Assembly (NCBI GenBank): GCA_020633335.1
Contig: JACKDU010000002.1
Location: forward strand, 558,001-622,000
Source of the DNA: Myxococcales bacterium
Lineage (GTDB): Bacteria > Myxococcota_A > Polyangia > Nannocystales > Nannocystaceae
DNA length: 64,000 nucleotides
Direction of reading: 5' to 3'
The position numbers and the translations under genes are program-made. The notes under the pieces are model-generated. The model was given only the letters and a program-made list of their open reading frames with translations. It was not told the DNA's origin and searched no databases. This document shows positions 36,998 through 47,141 of this stretch, in pieces (the first letter of the stretch is position 1; the number at the start of each line of letters is the position of its first letter).

Positions 36998-37019
36998 TGC
37001 GCTGGAGCGCGTCCGGCGA

Positions 37020-40000
37020 CTAGCCGCCGGTCTCCATGCCGCCGGTCTCCATCATGCCGCCGGTCTCACCCTCGGCCTCGTAGCACGTGGGCTGGAGGGC
37101 CTTGAGGGCCTCATCGATCTTGTCGATGTCGTAGTTGCCGTTGCAGTACTTGCCGGCCTCGGGGTAGAGGCGGCCGTTCTCGTTGACGTAGGGCTCGTTG
37201 TCCGGGTCGAACGCGAACGGGCAGAGGTCGCAGGTGTCGCCGACCCCGTCGAAGTCCTGGTCCCACTGCGGGAGGGTGCAGCGGTTGGCCCAGAGCGCGG
37301 ACTCGTCGCCGCCGACGTCGGCGAGCGCGAGGCGCTTGGCGTAGACCTTGTTCTGCCAGTCGTAGCCGGCCGCGGTCAGGGCCTCCTCGCAACCCGCAGG
37401 CAGGGTGACCATACCCGGGCGGTTGATCACCGAGTCCGGCAGCTTGCGACAGGTCGGATCGTTCTCGTCCGGGCAGTCGACCTTGAGAGGCCGCCCGCCG
37501 CCGACGATCACGACGTTGCCGCTCTCGTCGACGTCGACCAGGTAGGGCTCCTTCGGCGCGCGCGTCTGGCTGATCTCGTCGAAGATCACCGTGCAGCACC
37601 AGCCGTTCGCCGACACGTCGTAGAAGGCGAAGGGCCGCGGATCGAGGCGCTTGACGCAGGCGGTGTCGGTCTCGCAGACCCGGCCGACGAAGTCGCCGTC
37701 CTCGTCGTCGTCCTGGATACCGCCGTCGGCGATCTGCCCCGGGTTCACGTCGTAGGGGCAGGTGTCGCAGTCGTTGCCGACCTTGTCGCCGTCCGAGTCC
37801 GAGTGGTTGCACATGCCGTCGGTGCACTCGCTGCCCGGGCACTCGCTGTCGTCGTTGCACATCACCTTGGTGATCGGGATGCGCGGGCAGAAATCGACGA
37901 TGTTCCGCAGGCCGTCGCCGTCGAAGTCGTCGTCGTTGCCGAAGCCGACCGGGCCGGCCGCGCCGGGGAAGGTGATCGGCACGCCCTGGTCGACGCAAGC
38001 GTCGCCGATCATCGGCAGCGTGTCGATGTCCGTCTGGCAGATGTTGGTGTTGTCCGTCGGCGCCACGTCCCCGACCTCGAAGGGCGTCTGACCCGGCTCG
38101 TTGCCGAAGTCGCCGCAGTTCGCCAGCATCACGCAGTTGTCGCAGGCATCACCGACGCCGTCGCCGTCCGCGTCGCCCTGGTAGGGCGTGTTGTAGACGA
38201 GGAGGTAGGGCGGCACACCGGCCTTCGCCGCCTCCTTGTTGTAGGCCGACGGCAGCTTGCTGCAGACGTCGCACTCGTTGCCGACGCCATCCTTGTCCGC
38301 GTCCGCGGTGTTGATCGCGGTCTCGATCGTCGGGCAGAGGTCGTAGACGTCGCCGAAGCCGTCGAGATCGCTGTCCTCCTGGCCCGGGTTGTAGTGGTTC
38401 GGGGCGTTGTCGCAGGAGAACTGGACCGCGTCGCCCTGGCGATCGCAGGTGTTCATCGCGTCGGGGCCGATGAAGGACTGGCCGAGGACGCCGTCCTTGT
38501 CCTCCTTCGCCTTCGGCAGGTCGATGCTGAAGTCGTAGTGGTGGTCCGGCTTGTTCGGGTCACGAACGCCGCCGAGGATCAGCGGCATCCCGCAGGCGTC
38601 CCAGAAGGCCTGCTCGTAGAGCGCCTTCGCGCCGGCGGCGTCCGTCGCGTAGAACTCGCGGAACTTGTCGAAGCTCTCGAAGTCGAGGCCCGGCACCTTG
38701 AGGCGGTAGGTCCGACCGGTCTGGAGGACCTGGCCGAAGTCCTTCGGATTGACGAAGACGCCGACCTTGCCGATGAGCTGCGAGCGGACGTTGACCGTCA
38801 GGCAGGGCGGCTTCGACGAGGAGACCTGCTCCGGATCCTCGGTGCAGCTGAGACCGCCGGCGACCACCGCGACCTCGTTGCCCATGTCGTCGAGCTCGAC
38901 GATCTGGAGCTTCTGGAGGTTGTGGGGGCTCATGTCGTACTTGTTCGAGAAGCCGATCTCGAAGTCGTCGCACGCGCCGATCCGGAGGTTGTCGCTGGGG
39001 AAACCGCTGCCCGGAACGATGTGGAAGTCCGGGGTCGTGAAGCGGTAGGTCCGGCGCCCCTTGAGGGTGTTGCCGACCTTGTCCTGGATGTACTGGCCGT
39101 CGGCGCCGACGTCCGAGTCCTCCGGGAGGGCGAAGACGATCTCGTAGTCCGAGCTCGAGCACATCGCCCGATCGAAGTTCTCGTCGGTCTCCGAGCTCGA
39201 GTCGTTGGCGCGCCAGCCATCCTTGATGTTGAACGCGCCGATGTTGCTCCGGCCCTGGGCGCAGGACTCGGCGAAGGCGCGGCGGACCGAGCCGACGTCC
39301 GCGGCCCGGAAGGCGACGCCCTTGACCGACGGGTCATAGATCACGCCGCCGTTCTGGGTGACGAAGCGGGTCGCATAGCGATCCGCCATCGTCGTGCTCC
39401 ACTTGTCCCCGTCCTTGCACATGTCGCGCAGGACCTCGAAGCACTCCCAGGACTCGTCCTGCGAGCACTCGGCGAGGGCGTCGGCCTCGCTGAGTTTGCT
39501 CGGATCGTCGTCCTCCTTGCGGCTGTTGGCCGAGACGCAGGAGTCGAGCGCCTGCTTGCGCATCCACGCGTAGGTGTACTTCTCGCTCTCGCTGCCGTCC
39601 TGCGAGCCGGCGCCAGGGCGCGGGCAGACGCAGCTGCGGGTCCGCTCCGGCAGCGTCTTCTTGCGGTCGTAGGTGTTGACCGGGACCGCCCGCTGGTAGA
39701 AGGGATCGCAGGCCCCGCCGTCGCAGGCCTCGTCGGTGTCGAGGAGGCCGTTCTCATCAATGTCGGCGAGCGCGAGGCTCTTGCCCTTGCCGACGTTGCG
39801 GGTCTCCATCAGCGTCGGCGAGTTCGCCGTGAAGGCCTCGGCGGCCTCAAAGCAGCCGGCGGTGCCGTTGTCGGAGAAGCGCTTGTCGACGCAGAAGCCG
39901 CCCGCCTGGGTCGTCCCGCAGGTGACGAACCACTCGGCGACGCAGTGCTTGTTGACGCAGGCCTCGCCCGCCGAGTCCTTCGAGCAGGCGTTGCCGCTGT

Positions 40001-41141
40001 TCTCGAGCTCACCGACGCACTCCGTCCCCGGGAGGTTGGCGTTGGTCGCCGAGGTGCAGTCCGAGTTGCTGTTGCAGGGGACGTTCTTCTGCTCCGAACC
40101 CGCCGGCCGATCGTCGGGGTGGGTCTCGCGGAGGAGGTCCTGCTTGGGGATCGGCGACGAGATGTACTCGCCGTTCCAGTCGAACTTGTAGCGGTTCGGG
40201 TCCTCGGAGGCGCGGTCGACCGCGGTCGTCACGTTCCGGCAGGCGACGAACTTGTCGTCGGCCATCGGATCGCATGCGGTCTTGCCGTCGAAGCCGCCGG
40301 CGCCGTAGCGCGACACGTTGACCGAGAGCTCGAAGTCACAGGCAGTGCAACAGGTGTCCGGACCCTCGTCCGGCGCCTCGCAGGAGTTGCCGCCGCTCCG
40401 CCAGTCGGTCTTGCCGCTGTAGGCCTTGATCTCCTGGCCGAGGCGGGTACGGAGCGGCCAGAGCTTGCCGCCGCCGTCGAAGAAGAAGTCGTCGCAGATC
40501 TTGGAGTTGAGCGCGTTGTGATCGAAGGGCACCCCGAGATCGGCGAAGTTGTCGATGCACGAGAGGTTGACCGCGCGCGTGATCACGTCCGGGTTCTGGT
40601 TCGACCCCTTGTAGTAGTCGCCGTTGTAGCGGCTGGTCGGCCCCGTGATCTTGAGGATCCGGGTCTTCCAGTCGTAGACCTCGAAGAGGTTCGGGTTGGC
40701 GAGCTGCTTGCGGACCAGCTCGATCGACTGCGGATCGAGGAGGTTGTTGAAGATGAAGTTGATGCCAGCGCCGACGATGAGCGGCGAGATCCGGCACCAC
40801 TCCTTCTCGCTCCGGAGGTTCTTGCCGGTCTCCGCGTCTTCGTTGACCGCGTCCTCGCTGACCTCACACTGCGAGATCGTGTTGACGTAGAACTTCGCCT
40901 CCGTCAGCGGTTCGGGGCACGCGTCGCCCTTGCACTCCGGCGAGAGGACGTAGATCTCCTTGCCGGCGAAGTTCGACGCGGCGATCGTCTCGAGGATGAG
41001 GTTCTCGGGATCGCAGATGCCGCAATCGGGATCCGTGATGCAGCCCGGCATCGCCGTCGCTGCGGCCATCAGGGCCGTAGCGACCAGAGACGCCCGCACG
41101 ACAGAGATCGGTGCTTCCTGCTTGGGGTCCACACTACGCAT
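37020..41141 (-). CDS. Very large Cys-rich lipoprotein with thrombospondin type 3 repeats
   Basis: A 1373-residue secreted protein. The N-terminus has a signal peptide and lipobox MPGC; the first 860 residues are Cys-rich with no named domain; from about 900 there are some six thrombospondin type 3 calcium-binding motifs (DADGDGVGDACDNC, DADKDGVGNECDVC, DQDFDGVGDTCDLC and similar), and the protein ends MMETGGMETGG. It should sit at the outer membrane or surface as a Ca-dependent structural protein. It is the last gene after a TonB/ExbB/ExbD cluster on the same strand, with a 54-bp gap to the nearest exbD, so it may be a client or envelope partner of that system (inference). Confidence 0.86.
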   Translation of the reverse strand: MRSVDPKQEAPISVVRASLVATALMAAATAMPGCITDPDCGICDPENLILETIAASNFAGKEIYVLSPECKGDACPEPLTEAKFYVNTISQCEVSEDAVNEDAETGKNLRSEKEWCRISPLIVGAGINFIFNNLLDPQSIELVRKQLANPNLFEVYDWKTRILKITGPTSRYNGDYYKGSNQNPDVITRAVNLSCIDNFADLGVPFDHNALNSKICDDFFFDGGGKLWPLRTRLGQEIKAYSGKTDWRSGGNSCEAPDEGPDTCCTACDFELSVNVSRYGAGGFDGKTACDPMADDKFVACRNVTTAVDRASEDPNRYKFDWNGEYISSPIPKQDLLRETHPDDRPAGSEQKNVPCNSNSDCTSATNANLPGTECVGELENSGNACSKDSAGEACVNKHCVAEWFVTCGTTQAGGFCVDKRFSDNGTAGCFEAAEAFTANSPTLMETRNVGKGKSLALADIDENGLLDTDEACDGGACDPFYQRAVPVNTYDRKKTLPERTRSCVCPRPGAGSQDGSESEKYTYAWMRKQALDSCVSANSRKEDDDPSKLSEADALAECSQDESWECFEVLRDMCKDGDKWSTTMADRYATRFVTQNGGVIYDPSVKGVAFRAADVGSVRRAFAESCAQGRSNIGAFNIKDGWRANDSSSETDENFDRAMCSSSDYEIVFALPEDSDVGADGQYIQDKVGNTLKGRRTYRFTTPDFHIVPGSGFPSDNLRIGACDDFEIGFSNKYDMSPHNLQKLQIVELDDMGNEVAVVAGGLSCTEDPEQVSSSKPPCLTVNVRSQLIGKVGVFVNPKDFGQVLQTGRTYRLKVPGLDFESFDKFREFYATDAAGAKALYEQAFWDACGMPLILGGVRDPNKPDHHYDFSIDLPKAKEDKDGVLGQSFIGPDAMNTCDRQGDAVQFSCDNAPNHYNPGQEDSDLDGFGDVYDLCPTIETAINTADADKDGVGNECDVCSKLPSAYNKEAAKAGVPPYLLVYNTPYQGDADGDGVGDACDNCVMLANCGDFGNEPGQTPFEVGDVAPTDNTNICQTDIDTLPMIGDACVDQGVPITFPGAAGPVGFGNDDDFDGDGLRNIVDFCPRIPITKVMCNDDSECPGSECTDGMCNHSDSDGDKVGNDCDTCPYDVNPGQIADGGIQDDDEDGDFVGRVCETDTACVKRLDPRPFAFYDVSANGWCCTVIFDEISQTRAPKEPYLVDVDESGNVVIVGGGRPLKVDCPDENDPTCRKLPDSVINRPGMVTLPAGCEEALTAAGYDWQNKVYAKRLALADVGGDESALWANRCTLPQWDQDFDGVGDTCDLCPFAFDPDNEPYVNENGRLYPEAGKYCNGNYDIDKIDEALKALQPTCYEAEGETGGMMETGGMETGG

Positions 41142-41195
41142 GTTGGTCAGTCCTGTGACTTCTCGGGTCTCGTGTCTCGGGGGAATCTCGCCGCA

Positions 41196-41639
41196 CTAGC
41201 GACCCGGCAGCTTGTCCGGGGTCGGGCGGTCCTTGCGCTTCATGATGCCGAGCACCTCGGCACCGGATTTCTTGGCCATGTCGAGGATCTCGACCGCGGT
41301 CCCGTACTTGGCGTCGTCGTCAAAGTCGACGAAGACGACCTTCTTGTCGCGGAACTCGAGCTGCCGAGTCAGCGCCTCGCCGAGGGCCGACTTCTCCATC
41401 GGGGTCCGGTTGAGGGTGACACCACCCTCCTTCGTCAGACCGATCACGAGGGTGTCCTGGGTCGGAGGGGTCGGCCGCGCCTGCTTGCTCTCAGGGGGGA
41501 CCCGCACCGAGATCTCGGGGACCTGCTTGGGGATCATCACCATGAAGATGATGAGAAGCACCAAACATACGTCTACGAGCGGGGTGACGTTGATATCGGC
41601 CTGGGCGCCGCCCCCCTTGTTGCCGACTGACATGCCCAT
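41196..41639 (-). CDS. exbD: ExbD/TolR-family proton-channel accessory protein (second copy)
   Basis: A 147-residue inner-membrane protein. It carries the ExbD/TolR signature ADINVTPLVDVCLVLLIIFM, with the conserved Asp in the single N-terminal TM helix (PLVDV) that carries protons, followed by a periplasmic domain ending RKDRPTPDKLPGR. It works with ExbB in pmf-driven energising of TonB-type proteins. ATG 41639 is preferred since AGGAGGAG lies 9 bases upstream. It is separated from the first exbD by 137 bp containing a terminator, so it may have its own promoter. Confidence 0.92.
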   Translation of the reverse strand: MGMSVGNKGGGAQADINVTPLVDVCLVLLIIFMVMIPKQVPEISVRVPPESKQARPTPPTQDTLVIGLTKEGGVTLNRTPMEKSALGEALTRQLEFRDKKVVFVDFDDDAKYGTAVEILDMAKKSGAEVLGIMKRKDRPTPDKLPGR

Positions 41640-41706
41640 GGAAGAACACTCCTCCTCTTCGCCCGGTTGAGCGAGAGACTACGCCAACCCTGGCGGAACG
41701 AACAGC

Positions 41707-41763
41707 AAAATCAAAACCGCGCAGAGGGCGCCCAAGCCGGTACCGGCCGGCCCAGGCGCCCTC
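41707..41763 (-). terminator. Terminator-like hairpin between two exbD genes
   Basis: The arms GAGGGCGCC and GGCGCCCTC enclose a second palindrome GCCGGTACCGGC; on the minus strand the hairpin is followed by GGTTTTGATTTTG. It sits about 15 bases after the stop at 41777 and would attenuate transcription into the downstream exbD. Confidence 0.65.
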
Positions 41764-41776
41764 CTCCGGGCCATCA

Positions 41777-42280
41777 CTAGCCCGATTCCTCCAGGTCCAC
41801 GACCAGTGCGACGTCCGAGATCATGGTCTCGCTGGAGGTAATCCACTCCATCACGATCCGGACGTTGGCGTAGTCGGTCTCCCGGTCGCCCTTGAGGAAA
41901 AGGAGCGGACCCTTGTACCCATTCGCCGCCGCCTTGCCGGCGGCGACCTTGAGGGACTCCTCGAGGGCGCCGAGGAAGTCGCCCTTCGAGAGGTAGAGGT
42001 CGGTCTCGATCCAGGCCCCGTCGTCGTTGATCGAGACGAAGACCTGGTCGCCCTCCTTGTGCTTCGTGGCCTCGGCGAGCTTGGGCAGGGCGACATCCTT
42101 GCCGCGCCCGAGCATCGGCGTGACGACCATGAAGATGATCAGAAGGACGAGGCAGACGTCGACGAGCGGAGTGACGTTGATCTCAGAGGCCGGAGGCTCA
42201 CTGTGGATCGCCTTCTCGCTCTTGTAGGGGACGCTGCGGGTTCGCTTGCCCGCGCGCCGCTTGCCTCCTGCCGCGCTCAT
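41777..42280 (-). CDS. exbD: ExbD/TolR-family proton-channel accessory protein (first copy)
   Basis: A 167-residue protein with a basic cytoplasmic N-terminus (KRRAGKRTRS), the ExbD motif SEINVTPLVDVCLVLLIIFM and a periplasmic domain of about 110 residues. The conserved TM Asp (PLVDV) is present. One base separates its ATG from the exbB stop codon, so the two are coupled. It differs markedly from the second exbD outside the TM motif, implying two non-redundant subunits (heteromeric ExbD assemblies occur in other Ton/Agl systems). Confidence 0.93.
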   Translation of the reverse strand: MSAAGGKRRAGKRTRSVPYKSEKAIHSEPPASEINVTPLVDVCLVLLIIFMVVTPMLGRGKDVALPKLAEATKHKEGDQVFVSINDDGAWIETDLYLSKGDFLGALEESLKVAAGKAAANGYKGPLLFLKGDRETDYANVRIVMEWITSSETMISDVALVVDLEESG

Positions 42281-42281
42281 C

Positions 42282-43010
42282 TTAGTAGCGGCCTTCCTTG
42301 AGCACGAAGTCGACGAGCTCGGAGGCGACGTCGTTCATGTCGATCTGGAAGAGCTCGATCCGGGCGTTGTAGTAGTTGAAGAAGACGACCGCCGGGATCG
42401 CTACCATGAGGCCGACCGCGGTGGCGACGAGCGCCTCCGAGATGCCGCCGGCGACCGACGAGAGGCCGCCGCCGCCGTCCGACGAGAGGCCCTGGAACGA
42501 GTTGATGATGCCGGTGACGGTGCCGAAGAGGCCGACGAAGACCGCGGTCGAGCCGATGGTGGCGAGGACCGTCAGGCCGCGCTTGAGGTTGGCGGTCTCG
42601 CGCTCCTTGGCGCGCTCGAGCTGGCGGTTGACCGCGTCGACGAGGTCGAAGTCCCCGACGTCATCCGGGCCCTCCTCGTGGAGGGCGTCCATGCCCTTGA
42701 TGTACTCGCTGAGACCCGCGCCGACGACCTTGGCGATCGGCGAGTCGCTGTGGGTGGCGACCGCAGTGACCGCGTCCTGCAGCTTGCGCTCCTGGAGGAA
42801 GGTCCGGAGCATCATGATGTAGCGGATCGACTGCCCGCGGGCGCGCGCGAAGACCCGGGCGCGCTCGATCGACACCGCGAGCATGATCAGGAACATGAGG
42901 CCGAGGAGCACCATCACCACCTTGGCGATGACGCCCATCTGCTCCCACATGCCCGCGAGGCTAAAGTCGACACCGGTGTTGGCGAGTATCGTCGTGAATG
43001 TGAACTCCAT
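42282..43010 (-). CDS. exbB: ExbB/TolQ/MotA-family proton channel protein
   Basis: A 242-residue inner-membrane protein with three TM helices: one near residue 30 (VVMVLLGLMFLIMLAVSIER) and two in the C-terminal half (VLATIGSTAVFVGLFGTVTG and ALVATAVGLMVAIPAVVFF). The conserved FGTVTGII and the Pro in IPAVV are typical of MotA/TolQ/ExbB. It forms the stator pore with ExbD and drives the TonB-like protein encoded just upstream (87 bp). Length matches the family. Confidence 0.94.
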   Translation of the reverse strand: MEFTFTTILANTGVDFSLAGMWEQMGVIAKVVMVLLGLMFLIMLAVSIERARVFARARGQSIRYIMMLRTFLQERKLQDAVTAVATHSDSPIAKVVGAGLSEYIKGMDALHEEGPDDVGDFDLVDAVNRQLERAKERETANLKRGLTVLATIGSTAVFVGLFGTVTGIINSFQGLSSDGGGGLSSVAGGISEALVATAVGLMVAIPAVVFFNYYNARIELFQIDMNDVASELVDFVLKEGRY

Positions 43011-43097
43011 CGGGGTGGCCTTGCTTTCTTCGGTCGTACTTGGGTGGACTCTCGCGCCTGCCCGGGCCGCGTCCCTCGCCTGCCCGGGCCCTCAGCG

Positions 43098-43895
<798 letters not shown>

Positions 43896-43959
43896 GGGTC
43901 GTCTCCTCCTCCGGTCCCCGGCTCCAACGAGCCGAGAAGCGCCCGGGCCTACACCTGTG

Positions 43960-45030
43960 CTAGCGCTTCCCCTTGCCCTTCTTCTTCTTGCTGGGCGGCG
44001 GCTGGTTCGCGTCGCCCTCGGCGTCGCGGATCTGCTGCTCGATCTCCCGCTTGAGCTCGGCGTCGGCCGCGACCTCTTCGGTCGTCAGCGGCGGCGGCGG
44101 CATCATGCAGCAAGACCCCGCCTCGCCCGCCTTGAGCTGCTCCTCGGTGCACTCGGGGAGCTGGTCGATATCGCACACGGCCTTCTGCTGGCGCCAGGCG
44201 AGCATCGTGTCCTCGCGCGCGAGGAGGCGGTTGAGGTTCTCCTCGAGCGTCTGGTTCTCGACGTCGTCGCTGTAGCGGCGAGCGAGCGCGCGCTGCGAGT
44301 ACGCCATCGACCGCCAGATGTAGGCGTCGCGGAACTTCGGATCGATCTGGTTGGCCTTGTCGAGGAGGCCGATCACGCCGTTGGCGATGTCCAGGCGCTC
44401 CTGGTCCGAGAGGTTCGAGTTGAAGAGGCCGCCGCTCTCGGGGTCCGGGAAGAGCGGCTCGAAGCGCCGGATCGCCAGGCTGTGGTAGGCGCGAACGCTG
44501 TCCGGGAAGTCGGTGATCCGCTTCTCGAACCACTCGTCGGCCTCCTTGGTCCGGTTGCACTTGTCGTACTGCCGGGCGATCGTGCTGTAGAGCCCCTCTT
44601 CGTTGGGGTTCTTGTTGTGCTTGTCGAGCCAGTGGGTGAGGAGCTCGTCGCAGCGCTCATCGGCGTCGAGGATCGCCAGCCGGTGGTTGTGGTACTGCTC
44701 CGAGTCCTCCGGGGTCGGCTCCGGGAGGCGGTCGTGCCACGTCTTGAAGTCCGAGAGCGCCATGTCGGCGTAGTCCTTGCGCCCCTTCAGCGCCTCGGGG
44801 TCCTTCGACTTGAGGACGATGCTCTCGGCCGCGCACGCGCGATTCCAGTAGACGGTGACCCCGTCCGGCTCGAGGGAGATGGCTTCGGTGTACTTCTCGA
44901 TCGCCTCTCGATAGCGACCGTCTCGGTAGTCGGCGTTCCCTTCACGGATGAGATCGCGCGACTGGATCTTCGTACATCCGGGGAGCCCGAGCAGTGCACC
45001 AACGGCGACGCCGATGACGAATGAACGCAT
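43960..45030 (-). CDS. TPR lipoprotein upstream of the Ton cluster
   Basis: A 356-residue exported lipoprotein: signal peptide MRSFVIGVAVGALLGLPG followed by Cys19, then about ten helices with TPR character (for example ADYRDGRYREAIEKYTEA and AYSQRALARRYSD), and a basic C-terminus KKKKGKGKR. Position and spacing (64 bp before tonB) suggest the gene opens the tonB-exbB-exbD operon. Similar TPR proteins accompany myxobacterial Tol/Agl-type stator clusters and may link the motor to outer-membrane cargo (inference). The upstream Arg/Gly-rich extension of this frame is not coding. Confidence 0.82.
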   Translation of the reverse strand: MRSFVIGVAVGALLGLPGCTKIQSRDLIREGNADYRDGRYREAIEKYTEAISLEPDGVTVYWNRACAAESIVLKSKDPEALKGRKDYADMALSDFKTWHDRLPEPTPEDSEQYHNHRLAILDADERCDELLTHWLDKHNKNPNEEGLYSTIARQYDKCNRTKEADEWFEKRITDFPDSVRAYHSLAIRRFEPLFPDPESGGLFNSNLSDQERLDIANGVIGLLDKANQIDPKFRDAYIWRSMAYSQRALARRYSDDVENQTLEENLNRLLAREDTMLAWRQQKAVCDIDQLPECTEEQLKAGEAGSCCMMPPPPLTTEEVAADAELKREIEQQIRDAEGDANQPPPSKKKKGKGKR

Positions 45031-45296
45031 GGAGAGCGCCAGTGTACAGACCTGGCCCCAGATCGCAAGACGCCCGGGCGGGTCAGCGCAGGCCCTTTCC
45101 GAGCGCCAAAAGGGGGCCGAGGAGCGCCCCCTTCGCGCGAAATCACCGCCTCGCGGGCCGAGCCGGTGCGGCCCCCCACGGAGAATTCCGGCGCGGTGCG
45201 CGGCCTGGCGATCTCCCCCACGAGACCGCCGCGGCTGCCCCTTCCCCCTCGCCCAGGTCCCGTCTACCAGGCGGCGCAGACCTCTGCCGGCCGCGC

Positions 45297-46319
45297 TCAA
45301 GCGCCGTCCGCAGGGTGCCCCGGGGCCCCGAGCGCGAGGCTGATGTCGGCGAGAGAGCTCGCGCCGACCGCCAACATCAGGAGGCGATCGAGGCCGAGCG
45401 CCACGCCAGCGGCCCGCGGCAGCCCGCGTCCCTCGAGGTCGCCGAGGAACGCCTGATCGAGCGCGAGCGGTGGCAGACCGAGGGCCCGCCGGAGGCCGGC
45501 GACCGCGACGAAGCGGCGGCGCTGGTCGCCGGCGTCGCGGAGCTCCTGGTAGCCGTTGGCGAGCTCGACCCCGCCGACGAAGCTCTCGAAGCGCGCGGCC
45601 ACTCGAGGGCCGTCGCCGACCTCGACGAGCTCGGCGAGGGCCGCGAGGGCCGGCGGAAAATCACCGAGGTGGATCCCCCGCTCCGCCCGCGCGAGGAGCC
45701 AGGGATCGAGGTGGCGATCCGACCACTCGCTGAGGAACGCGGTCCAGGCCGCGAGACGCCGGACCTCCAGGTCATGATCGTCGAGCCCGACGGCGACGAG
45801 CGGGAGGCCGCGGGCGGCCGCGAGCTCGGCGAGGACGCCGGCCTCCTCGTCGCCCCGGAGTCGAACGCCGAGGGTCTCGTCGACGACGTCGAGGATCCCG
45901 TGGCTCTCCCAACGACGCGGCCCCTCGCCCCCGGCGACCTCGATCACCGCGGCGACCAGGGCCTCGACGTCGCGCCGGCCCTCGGCGAGCGCGGCCTCGA
46001 CCCGATACCACTCGATGAGGTGGAACTCCTCGCTGTGGCGCGCGCCGATCTCCGCCCGCCGGAAGACGTGCGCGATCTGAAAGATCGATCCGCTCCCCCG
46101 GCAGAGGAGCCGCTTCATCGCCAGCTCGGGGCTGGTCGCCAGGAGCCCGGGCGGCGCGGCGATCGGCTCGATGTAGGGCTCGAGGGCGACGTGGGCGACC
46201 CGCACCGGGGTCGACACCTCACGCAGCCCCTCGCCGCGGAAATGGGCGCGGACGACCGCGAGCGCGCGATCCCAGAGGTCGACGCGCTCCGGCCACCCGA
46301 GAGGCGCGGCGCGGCGCAT
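45297..46319 (-). CDS. epmA: EF-P lysine lysyltransferase-like (EpmA/GenX/PoxA)
   Basis: A 340-residue class II lysyl-tRNA-synthetase-like enzyme without the N-terminal anticodon-binding domain, the hallmark of EpmA. Class II motifs are visible: motif 2 around IFQIAHVFRRAEIGARHSEE and EFHLIEWYR, and motif 3 as AGVALGLDRLLMLA. It ligates (beta-)lysine to a conserved lysine of EF-P. The efp gene lies 20 bp upstream on the same strand, confirming the assignment. The lysine 2,3-aminomutase EpmB is not in the window, so the donor amino acid (alpha- or beta-lysine) is open. Confidence 0.92.
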   Translation of the reverse strand: MRRAAPLGWPERVDLWDRALAVVRAHFRGEGLREVSTPVRVAHVALEPYIEPIAAPPGLLATSPELAMKRLLCRGSGSIFQIAHVFRRAEIGARHSEEFHLIEWYRVEAALAEGRRDVEALVAAVIEVAGGEGPRRWESHGILDVVDETLGVRLRGDEEAGVLAELAAARGLPLVAVGLDDHDLEVRRLAAWTAFLSEWSDRHLDPWLLARAERGIHLGDFPPALAALAELVEVGDGPRVAARFESFVGGVELANGYQELRDAGDQRRRFVAVAGLRRALGLPPLALDQAFLGDLEGRGLPRAAGVALGLDRLLMLAVGASSLADISLALGAPGHPADGA

Positions 46320-46339
46320 CGGGTCAGCGGACGGGCGGG

Positions 46340-46900
46340 TCAGTTGTTGACCCGCTCGATGTAGTCGCCGGTGCGGGTGTCGATCTTGATCCGCTCGCCA
46401 ACCTTAATAAAGAGCGGCACCTGGAGGTTGTAGCCCGTGCTCACCGTCGCGCCCTTGGTCATGCCGGTCGCGTTGTCGGCCTTCACGCCGGGCTCGGCCT
46501 CGATCACCTCGACGACGATGTGGCTCGGGAGCGAGACGCCGACCGGGCGATCGTTGAAGAAGAGGACGTCGCACTCGAGGTTGTCGAGGAGGAAGCGCGC
46601 GTCATCGCCGATCAGATCGGCGGCGAGCTCGACCTGCTCGTAGGTCTGGTTGTCCATGAACGCGAAGGCCTCGCCGGTCGAGAAGAGGTACTGCATCTTC
46701 CGGGACTCGACGTTCGCGGCCTCGAGCTTCTCACCAGAGCGCCAGGTCCGGTCGAGGACCGAGCCGGTGATCATGTTCTTGATCTTGCACTTGTAGAGGC
46801 CCTGGCCCTTGCCGGGCTTGACGAACTGGAAGTCGACGACGACGTAGGGGTGGCCATCGATCTGGAGCTTGGCGTTCTTGCGCAGGTCGGAGACGTCCAT
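46340..46900 (-). CDS. efp: Translation elongation factor P
   Basis: A 186-residue, three-domain EF-P that relieves ribosome stalling at polyproline. The KOW-like N-domain carries FVKPGKGQG with K31 as the expected modified lysine, and the C-terminal domain ends IKIDTRTGDYIERVNN. Length equals the family standard (about 185-190). The next gene is its modifying enzyme epmA. Polyproline tracts are visible in this window (for example in TonB), a reason for dependence on EF-P. The start ATG is preceded by GAGGA, and the upstream region is divergent with an Rrf2 regulator. Confidence 0.97.
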   Translation of the reverse strand: MDVSDLRKNAKLQIDGHPYVVVDFQFVKPGKGQGLYKCKIKNMITGSVLDRTWRSGEKLEAANVESRKMQYLFSTGEAFAFMDNQTYEQVELAADLIGDDARFLLDNLECDVLFFNDRPVGVSLPSHIVVEVIEAEPGVKADNATGMTKGATVSTGYNLQVPLFIKVGERIKIDTRTGDYIERVNN

Positions 46901-47141
46901 CGCGTTTCGGTCCTCGGGTGGCGGCCTAGGTACTTGCTCATGCGCGCGGTGTCAACCGGCGGCGCTGGCACGCGCATCGGCGGATCATGCGCACAAATAA
47001 CCTCATTTTTTGGCGTAGTTTATTTTGCGCTGGTGTTCGGGTAGTCTGGGGTCGCCCGACCCGAGACGACGCAGCCGGTCCGCGACCGATGCCACATAGC
47101 GTTTGGGGTTTTTCGCCAGCGAGGCCCCTCGAAGGATCGCC
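46901..47141. promoter_or_regulatory. Divergent regulatory region between efp and the rrf2-cysK operon
   Basis: About 240 bases including a clearly AT-rich stretch (46993-47031) within otherwise GC-rich DNA. An imperfect dyad AAATAAC(17 bases)GTTTATTT spans 46995-47025, a plausible binding site for a dimeric winged-helix regulator such as the adjacent Rrf2 protein. This is inference from symmetry and position; no published Rrf2 box was matched. Confidence 0.5.

Larger units (their letters stand above)
36562..37019. other. Convergent intergenic region with hairpins and a short repeat
   Basis: About 460 bases between convergent lipoprotein genes. It contains two clear hairpins (36649-36679 and 36970-36997) and a 19-base sequence AGCTGG(T/C)GAGCGAGACGTG present at 36762-36780 and 36920-36938. 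Open frames across it lack coding bias, and no gene is called. Confidence 0.45.

Noticed and set aside
36897..41630. A 1577-codon open frame antisense to the Tsp3 lipoprotein and exbD
   Set aside because: Its product is Val/Arg/Asp-rich repetitive noise, and it spans two real genes and their gap. It is explained by GC-rich codon usage on the minus strand.
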